A stretch of DNA of 64,000 nucleotides, taken from Rhizophagus clarus. Taxonomy: Eukaryota; Glomeromycota; Glomeromycetes; Glomerales; Glomeraceae. The translations under genes and the position numbers were made by a program. Of this stretch, positions 48,241 through 59,770 are shown one piece after another; the stretch's first letter is position 1, and each line of letters begins with the position of its first letter. The stretch is taken from positions 868,001 through 932,000 of the forward strand of contig BLAL01000050.1 in NCBI GenBank assembly GCA_015698045.1, read 5' to 3'. The notes under the pieces are model-generated. The model was given only the letters and a program-made list of their open reading frames with translations, did not search any database and had not been told where the DNA came from.

Positions 48241-48641
48241 GGAGAAGTGGGAAAAATTTCTGTTATTTTTTTTTAATTTTAATTATTTTATTTAAGAAAT
48301 GTTGTTCTATTTTTTTTTTACAATTTGAAGAGATTTTTCTATTTTAATAATAATAAAATTTTTTATTAATTTATTGATGACTTAAATAAAAAATTTATCT
48401 AATGAAAAATCAATAAAAAGACTGGATTATTTGATCAATCTGGTCAATCCGGTCATCTGTGTGGATTATTTGATTAATCCAGTCAATCTGATCATCCATG
48501 TAATATCTGATCAATCTGATGTTATCCAACAGATCTATCCAGATTATCTGCAATCTGTTCATTCTTAATCTGGATGATCCATTTTATTAGATAACAGATT
48601 AAACAGATTTCACTAGAGTGCACCTCTAATATAGAGGGAAT

Positions 48642-50774
48642 ACTGTAAAATCGTGAAAATAAGTACTCCTTTTTTGCAATCACGTGATCATAAAAATTGA
48701 TAGGAATGCTTATTTTTGTGATTTTTTTTTACCTCTTAATCTTTTTTTTTTACATGTTAACGTGTCTAAAGAATATACTTTTTCTTAAAGAAATGACAAA
48801 CAAAAAAGTTAGTGTAAGACAAAGAACTTCATATTCAATTGAAGAAAAATTAATAGTAGTGAAATATGCTCAAATAAATAGAAGAAATGCTGCAGCAAGA
48901 CATTTTAATTTAAATGCTCTAATGATCAAAAGATGGATTAAAAAAAGTGATGATTGGGAAAAAGAGAATAAAAAAAAGAAGCATATTGGATCTGGTAGAA
49001 AGGCTTTTTATTCAAAGGTAGAAGACAAATTATATAAATGGATAATTGAACAAAGAAAAAAAGGCTTAGCGGTTAATTATACAATGGTAAAATTACAAAT
49101 GCATAAAATTCTTAATGAGCCTACAATTTAAAGATTATATTCAACAGAAAATGATGAATTTCAAGGAATCCTTTCTTGAATTCAATTATTTATGAAAAGA
49201 TTTGATTTATCATTAAGAAGAAAAACTAAAATTTCGCAAAAATTACCTGAAGATACTGATGAAAAATTAGAAAATTTTAAGCGCTTTATTATACAACTAA
49301 GATTACAGTATAACTTTGATCTAAATAGCATTTATAATATGAACGAAACTTCCATATGGTTTAATATAGTAAGAAACATGACTATTAATAATAAAGGAGA
49401 CAAAACATTGCATATTCGTACTACTGGTAATGATAAAAATCAGTTTACAGTAGTTTTAACTTGTTCAGCTGGTAAGAATTTTTAAATTTCATAGCTTTTA
49501 TTTGTATTTGTTTAAATTTAATAATGTTTTATTATTTAGATGGTTCTAAATATCCACCCATTTGTATTTTTAAAGGAAAACAACTTCCTCATGGAGAAGT
49601 TATTTCAAAAGGTGTTATCTGTTGGTTTCAAGAGAATGGATGGATGACATCAGATTTAATAAAGAAATATATTGAATTTTTATTTAGATTACGTATAGCT
49701 GAGAATTTATCAAAAGAACCTGCTATGATGGTGTATGATTCTTTCCAGGGTTATTTGGAAGAAAGTATAAAAGACAAGTTTAAACAACATGATTTTCACT
49801 TAGCCATTATTCCTGCAGAACTAACTAGTATATGCCAACTATTGGATGTATTAATAAATAAGCCTTTCCGATAATATGCGAAAAGAATGGCATGAATGGA
49901 TGTGTTAAGGTGGTGCTGGTGAAACAGAAGCTGGTAATTTGAAAAGAGCAAGAATTGGTGATGTATGTGACTGGGTCAGGCATTTATGGGATGCTATTTT
50001 TGATCAAATTATCTTTAATTCTTTTAAAAAATGTGCTATTTCGAATATATTAGACAGATCTGAAGATGATATAGTTTACGAAGAAATTGATAAATTAATT
50101 GCAGAAATTAAAGAAGAAAATTTAGACGAACTAGATGATAGTACTGAAATTGTGACAATTAAAATTCTTATCAGTTTATTTCTCAATAAATTGTTGCAAT
50201 CTTAACCCTGTCACAAGTCGTAAATTACAAAGCTAATAAAAATGTATTTCTTACAAAAAATTAAATGAAAAGAAACATTAGTAAAGTTTTTTAAACAAAA
50301 TACCAAAATTTTCTCCTCATACCCACTATATTCTATTTTATAGACTATATCCTAAAAAACTTTTCTACAAAAATAATTGCAAAAGAAGTTAGTGTTCATT
50401 TCTTTAAGTAAATGTATGAGCTCCCTTTTTATACTTACCATATTTCTGTTTTAGAGCTGAAGTACATTCTCTTTAAAGCTGTTTCTTATAAAATTTAAAA
50501 ATAAAATATTTAATACCAGTAATATTTTTAAATAAAAATTACTAGTGAATTTTTTTTTAAAAAAAAAACTTTTTTTCACGTATTACAAATTAATAGCAAT
50601 TTCAATTTTTGGGGGTGCTTATGAGGAGTGCTTATTTTTAATTTTTTACAAATGCTGTTACAAATTGACAGGGGTGCTTATGAGGGGTGCTTATTTTTAA
50701 TTTTTTACAAATACTGTTACAAATCGACAGGGGATGCTTATTTTTGAAAGGTGCTTATTTTTACGATTTTATGG
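48642..50774 (+). mobile_element. Pogo/Jerky-type transposon (TA TSD)
   Basis: The ends CTGTAAAATCGTGAAAATAA and (inward) CCATAAAATCGTAAAAATAA are flanked by TA at 48640-48641 and 50775-50776. Secondary GGGGTGCTTAT blocks repeat near the right end (50610-50750). Its position, 14 bp from the previous element, still lies inside the interrupted hAT gene, and removal restores the frame GGA-ATA-GAT. It carries one plus-strand transposase gene. Confidence 0.88.
48793..50205 (+). pseudogene. Pogo/Jerky-type transposase pseudogene
   Basis: ATG 48793 starts a CENP-B-like N-terminus: TSYSIEEKLIVVKYAQINRR, NAAARHFNLNALMIKRWIKK (helix-turn-helix), then the second DNA-binding module to 49128. TAA at 49129 replaces an expected Gln and TGA at 49177 an expected Trp. 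The DDE_1 catalytic core follows: NMNETSIWFN, where the first catalytic Asp (usually NMDET) is Asn, then IRTTGNDKNQFTVVLTCSAG. After a short intron (about 49471-49540) come MMVYDSFQGYLEESIKDKF (second Asp) and ICQLLDVLINKPFR (third Asp). A frameshift near 49870 leads into RARIGDVCDWVRHLWDAIFD, and the frame ends at 50205. Clearly inactive. Confidence 0.85.
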
Positions 50775-51898
50775 TAGATACCCTAATTAAGTGGTAGTCA
50801 AGTATGAAATTAGAACTATTATACTTGCAACAACTTGCAATTCACTTATTTTCGATCTGCCCTAATAGTATCAGCTGTGAGTATGGATTTTTGATTTGTG
50901 GTTGGCTTTTCAACAAAAGATATCTCAAATTTGGTGTAGAATGATTAGAATCAATGCTAAAATTAATAACTTATTATAGATCAAATGCTTTTCATAAACT
51001 TGCTTTTTATGGAAAAGGTACCAAAAGAAATTTGCAGAAATTCAGTGATAGTGAATTAAATACTATTATCCCTTCATCTGTAATGCAGGCAAATTTGCCT
51101 GCAAATTTTTTGGGCTTAAATTACTACATAACAAATGTATTAAATATAGCAAAAATTGGTAAAATATTACACTACAAGTCTTCATCTATAATGCTTCTAA
51201 TTTTTGTTGCAAGATTTGAGATATTTAAATTTTTGTATAATAAGCAAAATTTTCAATTAATATTTTTGCAAATATTTCGCAGGCAAATTTGCTTGCGAAG
51301 TTTTTAAATCAGTTTTTATAAGTTTTTACTAGTGTTCCGCACAAATCAAATTAGACCAAATCAGGTTAGATTTGAAATTTGATTTGATCAAATCAAATCT
51401 GAAAAGTTTGAATTCAGATTTGAATCAAACCATTCAAATCTGATTTGAAATTTGATTCAAATTTGATTTAATTTGATTTAAATTTGATTTAATTTGATTT
51501 AAATTTGATTCGATTCAAATCAAATTCAAATTCAAATCAAATCAAATTTATTCAAATAGATTTGTGATTTGGTTTGATTTGTTGAATTTTAAATAAAAAA
51601 ATGCGTTTTGCAACGCAATATTAATAAAAATGTTGCAAAACATTTTTTTTAAAATTAATTTAATAAAAAAATGCGTTTCGCAACACAATACTAATAAAAA
51701 AAACATTGCGAAATGTTTTTTTTTAATTATTTAAATAAAAAATGCATTTTGCAACGCATTATTAATAAAAAAATATTGCGAAATGTATTTCTTTAGTGTG
51801 TTTAAGGAGGGTTGGACATTATGTGGTTGCAGTAACTACAAATAATATTTACGGTAATTACAGGATCCCGAATAATACCAATATAACTCACATACGGG

Positions 51899-52085
51899 TA
51901 AAGCTCCGAACGGGTCGGTTCGGCTCGGTTTTAGCAAGGAACCGAGTCCGAACCGGAATTCGGTTCCGGTTCCGGTTCGGATCAAAATCAAAAAACCGAA
52001 CCGGAACCGGAACCGAACTTATAATCCGAACCGAACCGAATTCGGTTCGGTTCTAGATGATCTATAATCAATATCAGATTATCGA

Positions 52086-52116
<31 letters not shown>

Positions 52117-55100
52117 AATTTTTTACACCTCCCGTGTAATTTTAAATGAAAGTGTTTACTTTAAAACGACTAAAAAAACGCGTTTTTTTAAACATTTTAT
52201 TAAAAAAACCATTTTTTCTTTGATGATTTATCATTGATTAAATAAAAACCGTTTTTTAACGATTTATTATTAAACCGATGAAAAAACGCCTTTTTTTGAC
52301 AGTTTTTATTATTAAAAGATTAAAAAACTATTTTTTTTAACGATTTATTATTAAACAATTAAATAAAAACGTTTTAAGAAATTTTTTAACGGTTTAATTA
52401 TTTATTAAACGTTTTTTTTTTGACGTTTTACCATTTCTTTTTTTAACTGTTTTTTATTATTAAACATCATTAAAACTTTTTTTAAAAACCGTTTTTTAAC
52501 AATTTATTATTAAACCGATTTTTAAAAAACCTTTTTTTTAACGGTACAACGTGTTTATTGTTAAAACGATTTTAAAAAAACGAGCGATAAATAAAGAAGT
52601 TTCTTTTTTAACAGTTTATTAAAACGATTTTAAAAAATGTTTTTTTTAACGGTTTTTTATTTATTAAACGATTAATCAACGTTTTACTATTTTACTTTTT
52701 ATCGGATAATCGTATTTAATATTTTTCTTTAAACCCTTCGCTAGTCAAAGGTATGTTTTTTCTTTTTTATTTTCGTTTCTTACATACAACTTGTTCTTTG
52801 CTAACTTTATTTCATTCTTTTTAGGTTTTTCAGGTTCTTTGGCTCTTCTGGTTTTGCAATTAAGGTATGTTTTATTTTATTCTTTTTTTATTTTTATTTT
52901 CGCTTATTACATTTCATTCTTTACTAATTTCCTCCCTTTCTTTTTTTTTTCTTTTTTTTCCCCTTCGCTTTTTCATTTTCTTTTCGCCCCTCTTCGTTTC
53001 TTCCATTTTCTTTTCGTCCCCATTCGTTTCTTCCACTTTCTTTTCGTCCCCCATTCGTTTCTTCCACTTTCTTTTCTCCCCCATTCGTTTCTTCTACTTT
53101 CTTTTCATCCCCTCTTCGTTCTTTCATTTTCTTTTCGTCCCCTCTTCGTTTCTTCCTTTCTTTTTGTTCCCTTTTTATTTTTCCCTTTCATTTTGTTTTC
53201 CATCGTTTTCTTTTTCTTTTTCATTTCTCCATTCTTTTCCCCTTCCTTTTTTTTCATTTCCCCATCGGTTTCCCCTTCCTTTTCGTCCCTCTTTTGATTT
53301 TTTTTTCATTATTCCTTCTTCATCTTTTCCCTTCCTTTTCGTGTTTTTTTCCCTTCTTTTGTCTTCTCATTGGTTTCACTTCTTTTTCATCTCCCTATCG
53401 TTTTTCCTCTTCCTTTTTGTCACTCTTTTAATTTTTTCGTTTTTTGTTCTCCTTTCATTTTTTTCTTCCTTTTTTATCTTCGTTTCTTACATACAACTTA
53501 TTCTTTGCTAACTTTATTTCATTCTTTTTAGGTTTCCAGGTTCTTTGGTTCTTCCGGTTTTGCAATTAAGATATGTTTTATTTTATTTTTTTTTTATTTT
53601 TATTTTCGCTTATTACATTTCATTCTTTACTAATTTCCCCTTTCTTTTTTTTTTCTTCTTTTTGCCCCTTCTTCGTTTTTTCATTTTCTTTTCGCCCCTC
53701 TTCGTTTCTTCTATTTTCTTTTCGTCTCCCATTCGTTTCTTCCATTTTCTTTTCGTCCCCTCTTCGTTCTTTCATTTTCTTTTCATCCCCTCTTCGTTTC
53801 TTCCTTTCTTTTTGTTCCCTTCTTATTTTTCTCTTTCATTTTGTTTTCCATCATTTTATTTTCTTTTTCATTTCTCCATTCTTTTTCCCTTCCTTTTTTT
53901 TCATTTCCCCATTCTTTCCCCTTCCTTTTTTTCATTTCCCCATCGTTTTCCCCTTCCTTTCCGTCCCTCTTTTGATTTTTTTTATCCTCATTCCTTCTTC
54001 ATCTTCCTCCTTCCTTTTCGTGTTTTTTTCCCTTCTTTTGTCTTCTCATTGGTTTCACTTCTTTGTTCTTTCATTTTTTTCTTCCTTTTTTATTTTCGTT
54101 TCTTATATACAACTTGTTCTTTGCTAACTTTATTTCATTCTTTTTAGGTTTTTTCACTTCTTTGGCTCTTCCGGGTTTGCAATTAAGGTATGTTTTATTT
54201 TATTTTTTTTTTTTATTTTTATTTTCGCTTATTACATTTCATTCTTTACTAATTTCCTCCCTTTCTTTTTTTTTTCTTTTTTTTGCCCCTTCTTCATTTT
54301 TTCATTTTCTTTTCGTCCCTCTTCTTTTCTTCCATTTTCTTTTCGTCCCACATTCGTTTCTTCCATTTTCTTTTCGTCCCACATTCGTTTCTTCCATTTT
54401 CTTTTCGTCCCACATTCGTTTCTTCCATTTTCTTTTCGTCCCCTCTTCGTTTCTTCCACTTTCTTTTCGTCCCCTCTTCGTTTCTTCCACTTTCTTTTCG
54501 TCCCCTCTTCGTTTCTTCCTTTCTTTTTGTTTCCTTCTTATTTTTCCCTTTCATTTTGTTTTCCATCGTTTCTTTTTCTTTTTTATTTCTCCATTCTTTC
54601 CACCTTCCTTTTTTTTCATTTCCCCATTCTTTCCCCTTCCTTTTCTTTCATTTCCCCATCGTTTTCCCCCTCCTTTTCGTCCCTCTTTTAATTTTTTTTT
54701 CCTCGTTCCTTCTTCATTTTCCCCTTCCTTTTCGTGTTTTTTCCATTCTTTTGTCTTCTCATTGGTTTCACTTCTTTTTCATCTTCCTATCGTTTTTCCT
54801 ATTCCTTTTTGTCACTCTTTTAATTTTTTTCGTTTTTTGTTCTCCTTTCATTTTTTTCTTCCTTTTTGATCCACCTTCATTTTTTTCGTTCCTTTTTCGT
54901 TTCATCTTCATTCTTTATCTTCCTTTTCGTTTCCACTTCACCTTTTTCGTTCTTCTTTGCTTCTCCCTCACCCTTTTGTTCCTTTTTGCTCCCCTCATTC
55001 ATCATTCCTTTTTGCCTTCTTCATTCTTTTCGTTTCTTTCACCTCCCCTTTGTTCTTCTTACTCCTTTTTGTTCCCTTGTTTTTTTGCCTTTTTCATTCC

Positions 55101-55944
55101 TTCTTATTCTTTTTCAATCACCTCTTTGTTCCTTACTTTTTTTTTTATTGTAACTCTCCTTTTTTTTATTATTATTAGGTTATTTTTCTTTTATATCATT
55201 CCTATTAAAAAATAAATGTTTGACAACATTTTAATCAATAAAATATGTAAAACTTTAAATTAATAAATTGGTTTTTAACTCAACTTTTAGCTCAATACAA
55301 TTTATTATAAAAATTACTGGTTTGTGAAAAAATTGAAGTTAAAAAATAATATGTAGATCAAATTCCGCATAAAAAAATTTTATTGAATCACGTGATTGGA
55401 ATCGCTAAACTAACGCCCAAAAATCACGGCTAACTTTTTTTTTTATTGAAATGAATTAAAAAAAAAGTATTTATATTTCATTATCAAAATGATAAAAGAA
55501 GTTTCCTAACGTTCCTTTTATTAAAACGAATTAAAAGAAACGGCCCTTAACGTTTTTTTATTAAAAGAATTAAAAAATAAGTTATTCAAGTTTATTACCA
55601 TTTTTTTACTAACAAACCGTTTTTAAAATATTTTATTATCATCAAAACGATTTAAAAGAAAAAAAGTAATTATTTATCAAGTGTTATTAATTTTTTATTA
55701 AAAAGAACTAAAAAGAAATTTAAGAATATTTTTATTAAAACAAACTAAAAAAAATTTTTAAATGTTTTTTTTTCATCGGTTCCACCGGTTCCCGGTTCGG
55801 GTCCCGGTTCGGATTATTAAAAAAAACCGAACCGAACCGGAACCGAACCGAAAATTTCGGATTAAAATTATTTAGAACCGAACCGGATTTTCGGTCCGGA
55901 TCCGGTTCGGTTCCCGGTTCAAACCGGAACCGTTCGGAGCTTTA
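51899..55944. mobile_element. hAT-like non-autonomous element, family TAAAGCTCCGAACGG (TSD CATACGGG)
   Basis: The ends TAAAGCTCCGAACGGGTCGG and (inward) TAAAGCTCCGAACGGTTCCG are flanked by perfect CATACGGG (51891-51898 and 55945-55952). Subterminal blocks (51905-52060 and 55780-55930) are GAACCG/CGGTTC word clusters, strikingly GC-rich for this genome. Next inward are AACGATTTATTATTAAACG-type arrays (52140-52690 and 55490-55770). The core is a T/C-rich repeat with splice-bounded segments. No coding sequence. Confidence 0.92.
52740..55180 (+). repeat. T/C-rich repeat with three splice-bounded 40-nt segments
   Basis: Three large repeat units (starting about 52745, 53470 and 54085) each hold CATACAACTTGTTCTTTGCT, an acceptor (TTCTTTTTAG), a 40-nt segment and a donor. 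Segments are 52825-52864, 53532-53570 and 54148-54187; they include TTCTTTGGCTCTTC and end TTTTGCAATTAAG before GTATGTT (ATATGTT in the second). The rest is a minisatellite of TTCTTCCATTTTCTTTTCGT units (about 30 bp). Very long open frames on both strands arise from this repeat and are not genes. Confidence 0.8.
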
Positions 55945-56199
55945 CATACGGGTTTGCGTAAAGTTTATATGAAATTACTTTTTAAACTTACGAATTAAGT
56001 TTGCATAGATCAGTCAATTTGGGATATTATGTTTGTGTAGAGTTTATAATAGATATACGTGGATTTATTTTTAAAAAATACTAATTTTGGTAAATTAAAT
56101 TACTCGGTATTTACCAAAATTTATTTTATTTTATTTATTTTTTCACTTTTTTTCAGTATTTTATACCAAATTTATTTATTTTTATTATTCTTTTTCAGG

Positions 56200-57075
56200 T
56201 TTTAATACTCTAATTTCAAAAGTCCGGTCATGTTTTTTGCCCGGCAACACTACAAAAAATAAAAAAAAATAATTAATTTGTTAAAAAAAATACCGAAAAA
56301 CATTTCCCCCACCCTCCCTTACCTTAATTCCAAAAGTCCAGTCATGCTTTTCGTCTGGCAACACTACAAAAAAATAAAAAAAAAGGTTAATACTTAATTA
56401 ATTAAAAAAAACAACGAAACACTTCCCCCAACCCTCCCTTACCTTAATTCCAAAAGTCCAGTCGTGTTTTTCGTCTGGCAACACTACAAAAAGTAAAAAA
56501 AAAGTTAATACTTAATTAATTAAAAAAAAAATAACGAAACACCTCCCCCAACACCTCCCTTACCTTAATTCCAAAAGTCCAGTCATGCATTTCGTCTGGC
56601 AACACTACAAAAAAATAAAAAAAAATAATTAATTAAATAGTTAAAAAAAATACCGAAAAACACTTCCCCACCCTCCCTTACCTTAATTCCAAAAGTCCGG
56701 TCGTGCTTTTTGTCTGGCAACACTACAAAAAGTAAAAAAAAAGTTAATACTTAAATTAATTTAAAAAAAACAACGAAACACTTCCCCACCCTCCCTTACC
56801 TTAATTTCAAAAGTCCGGTCATGCTTTTTATCTGGCAACACTACAAAAAGTAAAAAAAATTAATACTTAAATTAATTAAAAAAAACAACAAAACACATCC
56901 CCCAATCTCTCCCTTACCTTAATTCCAAAAGTCCGGTCGTGCCTTTTGTCCGACAACACTACAAAAAATAAAAATAAAAATAATTAATTAATTAGTTAAA
57001 AAAAAATACTTCCCACCCTCCCTTACCTTAATTCTAAAAGTCCGGTCGTGCCTTTCGTCTGGCAACACTACAAAA
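56200..57075 (-). repeat. Mini-exon cassette array C (8-9 units, minus strand)
   Basis: On the minus strand, eight cassettes are each exactly 41 nt: 57067-57027, 56958-56918, 56840-56800, 56722-56682, 56604-56564, 56483-56443, 56363-56323, with a last diverged one starting at 56249 and running into TTTGAAATTAGAG. Each follows TTTTTGTAG and ends in GAATTAAG before GTAAGGGAGGG. Cassettes begin TGTTGCCAGACGAAAAGCA; differences are few (C/T and G/A). Spacers are T/A tracts, period about 116-122 bp. All seven complete units keep both splice dinucleotides. 41 is not a multiple of three. Confidence 0.85.
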
Positions 57076-59770
57076 ATAAACTGATAAATGATTAAAAAAA
57101 AGATCGGATATTTGGATTATCTGATTAGATCGGCAAGTCACATGACCCTGCCTTTATACATTTGTGAGTTATATTAGTATTGTTCAGGGTCCTGTGATTA
57201 CGTTTAACCAGGTCATGTATATTTAATTCGATTTGATTTGGATTTGATTTGGATTTGTCAGATTTGATTCGGATTTGATTGAATTAGTTTAAGCTAATTT
57301 GAATTTGATTTGAAATCGAATCAAATCTTTTTTTTTTAATTTGGATTTGAACTCAAATCTTGTTTTGAAGTTTGGATTTGATTTGCAAATCAAAATTATC
57401 AAATCAAATCAAATCAAACTTCAAATCAAATCCGAATTGATTTGATTTGACCAAATCGTTTGCAGAACACTAGTTTTTACTTAAATCCTCATATAAAAGT
57501 CAACAAAAATATTTATCCATAAGTATATAAAAAGATTTGATTTGTGTAATTTATTACAAAATTGCAGGCAAATTTGCATGCAGAACCCATTGATCTACAG
57601 CAATTTCTGTAATACGCAAAATTCTATTAAGTAATAATGTAACTAAATTCACAGTTTTTTTTTACTTTTAATTTTATTTAATTATATTTTCTTAAAAAAC
57701 TTTTTTTTTTAATTTTTATGTTTACTTATTGTTAAGATATTAATTTTTTTTTAATATCAAATATTTAATTTTTTGCTCATATTTTGTTTTTTATTTAAAT
57801 ATCTCTTTTTTACATCATTTTTGGCTGAATAATTTATTGGAATATTTTCAATAGCCATTTAAATTATCCACCAAAAAAAATTTACAAGTCAAAAAAAAAA
57901 TTTTATAAATTTAAATTTTGAAAATTATGAATAATGATAACTTTAGCTTATAGGCAACTTTTATTTGCATTTATTTAGATAAAGTAAAAAATGTCATAGG
58001 CATGAAGTTCAAAATTTAAGCTATTCAAAAATATATAATTTGTTATAAACAGCAATACACATTAAATATTTAGATGATAACTGAAAATTCAGAATTTTTA
58101 CAGGTAAATATGCCTGCAAGGGCCTACAGATGAAGGGATAAATGAAGCATTAGCAGAACAGCTAAAGTTTAAAGATGATGATAATGAAATTGCACTAGAT
58201 GTGGATCAAGATGTATGAAGAACAACTGATGGACACATAATACCAAGCCATAGAGTAATGGTGTGGATCAAAAATATATTAGAATTGTCAAGTCTAGGGC
58301 TTTGATCAGTTTCGGTAATTACCAAACTGTACTGATCGGTTTCGGTATTAGAGTGATTTCAGTTTTACGGTTTACCGAACTAAAACTTTCAGTAAATTTA
58401 CCGATCGGTTTCAGTAACTGCGGTTTCAGTACCAGTTTTGCGATTTACTGAACTGAATTACCGAATCTAAATAACATAATAAACAAAAACGTTTTATATA
58501 GTATAATATAATAAAAAAACATTTTTAATTAGTTATTTTAATAAAACAAACCATTTCGCAGTGGTGTTTTATCAACAAACAAGTTGCGAAATGTTAATTG
58601 GATAAAAAAAATGTTCAATGGTTTTTTGTCAAATTAATTACAAAACCGTTGCGAAATGTTTTGTTAGTTAATTTTAATAAAAAAACGTTTCTTTTTGTCA
58701 CTATAATTAAAAAATGGTGCGAAACGTTTTTTATTGGTTATCTGTTAATTTTAATAAAAAAAAACATTTCGCAACGTTTTTTTTGTTGCTTTAATTAAAA
58801 ATATTGTGAAACGTTTTTATTGGTTAATTTAATAAAAAAATAATATTTCACAAATGTTTTTTTCATCACTTTAATAGAGAACATTGCAAAATGTTTTTTA
58901 TCAGTTAATTTAATAAAAAAAATAACGTTTTGCAAAGTTTTTTTGTCACTTTAATAGAAAACGTTGCAAAATGTTTTTTATCGGTTAGTTAATAAAAAAA
59001 TAACATTTTGCAATATTTTTTTTATTGCTTTAATAGAAAATATTGCGAAACGTTTTTATCTGTTAATTTTAATAAAAAAATCATTTTGCAAACGTTTTTT
59101 TTTGTTGCTTTAATTAAAAATGTTACGAAACGTTTTTATCTGTTAATTTTAATAAAAAAAGCATTTTGCAAACGTTTTTTTTACCACTTTAATAGAAAAC
59201 ATTATGAAACATTTTTTATCGTTAATTTAATAAAAAAATAACATTTCGCAACGTTTTTTTTATTACTTTAATAGAAAATGTTGCAAAACGTTTTTTATTG
59301 TTAATTTAATAAAAAAACGTTTCACAACATTTTTTATCACTTTAATAGAAAACGTTGCAAAACGTTTTTATCTGTTAATTTTAATAAAAAAAAGCGTTTT
59401 GCAAATGTTTTTTTACCACTTTAATAGAAAACGTTGTGAAACGTTTTTTATCATTAATTTATCGCCGTTTTCGAATTAGTGTGATCGGCACTAAATTTGC
59501 TAATTAAATAAAAAATTGACTTCGGGACTACAAAAAAAAACTAACATGTGCACATATATAATAATAAATATTATTTGATTAACATCATGCTAAGCCACTG
59601 TTGTATCACCTTTTTCATAATTTAGTTATCATAGTCGCGTTTTTTCGTTAGTAGCTTATAGACTGGTAAGTAAACGATTCCTAACTAATTCCAAAGATTC
59701 CATAAATTCCGAATAATTACAAATGTAGTCTGTAATAAACAGTCTTTTATTTTTATAGGTAAACTCAAGT

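Larger units (their letters stand above)
45175..48627. mobile_element. hAT-like non-autonomous element, family TAGAGGTGC (TSD ATATAGAG)
   Basis: The left end TAGAGGTATGCTCTGAAATC and the right end, read inward TAGAGGTGCACTCTAGTGAAAT, are flanked by perfect ATATAGAG (45167-45174 and 48628-48635). Removing the insert rejoins the hAT frame. Subterminal blocks (45200-45350, 46450-46660, 48420-48590) are dense in GATCAGATTATCTGGATC-like words. The middle has an AAAACGATTAAGAAAAATCA array (45780-46195), AAATGCCAGAACTA blocks (45590-45760 and 46320-46440), a nested 424-bp MITE and mini-exon array B. No coding sequence. Confidence 0.92.
51330..57472. mobile_element. hAT-like non-autonomous element, family TAGTGTTCcGCA (TSD GTTTTTAC)
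   Basis: The ends TAGTGTTCCGCACAAATCAA and (inward) TAGTGTTCTGCAAACGATTT are flanked by perfect GTTTTTAC (51322-51329 and 57473-57480). Subterminal blocks (51345-51590 and 57220-57460) are packed with CAAATTTGATTTG words in both orientations. A short GCGTTTTGCAACGC palindrome array lies at 51595-51790. Mini-exon array C occupies 56200-57070. A 4.05-kb element is nested at 51899-55944. Confidence 0.92.
51069..58138. mobile_element. TIR element with TCCCTTCATCTGTA ends (TA TSD), host of two nested elements
   Basis: The ends TCCCTTCATCTGTAATGCAG and (inward) TCCCTTCATCTGTAGGCCCT are flanked by TA at 51067-51068 and 58139-58140. Removal rejoins the hAT frame (NTI then NEALAEQ). Near both ends are palindromic GCAGGCAAATTTGCCTGC words (51085-51110, 51280-51300, 57560-57590, 58100-58120). 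Its own length is only about 0.92 kb after subtracting the nested 51330-57472 element and one TSD. Non-coding; mariner-type by TSD only. Confidence 0.82.

Noticed and set aside
51796-52056. 86-codon Arg/Gly/Thr-rich open frame
   Set aside because: It spans a transposon junction and translates the CGGTTCCGGTTCGG subterminal repeat.
52791-55215. Open frames up to 310 codons (hydrophobic, FFS-repeats) in the T/C-rich block
   Set aside because: Translation of the TTCTTTTCGTCCC minisatellite; three overlapping frames are open simultaneously.
58263-58451. 62-codon open frame across 58295
   Set aside because: It crosses the GTCAAGTC insertion junction and translates the subterminal repeat, so it cannot be one gene.
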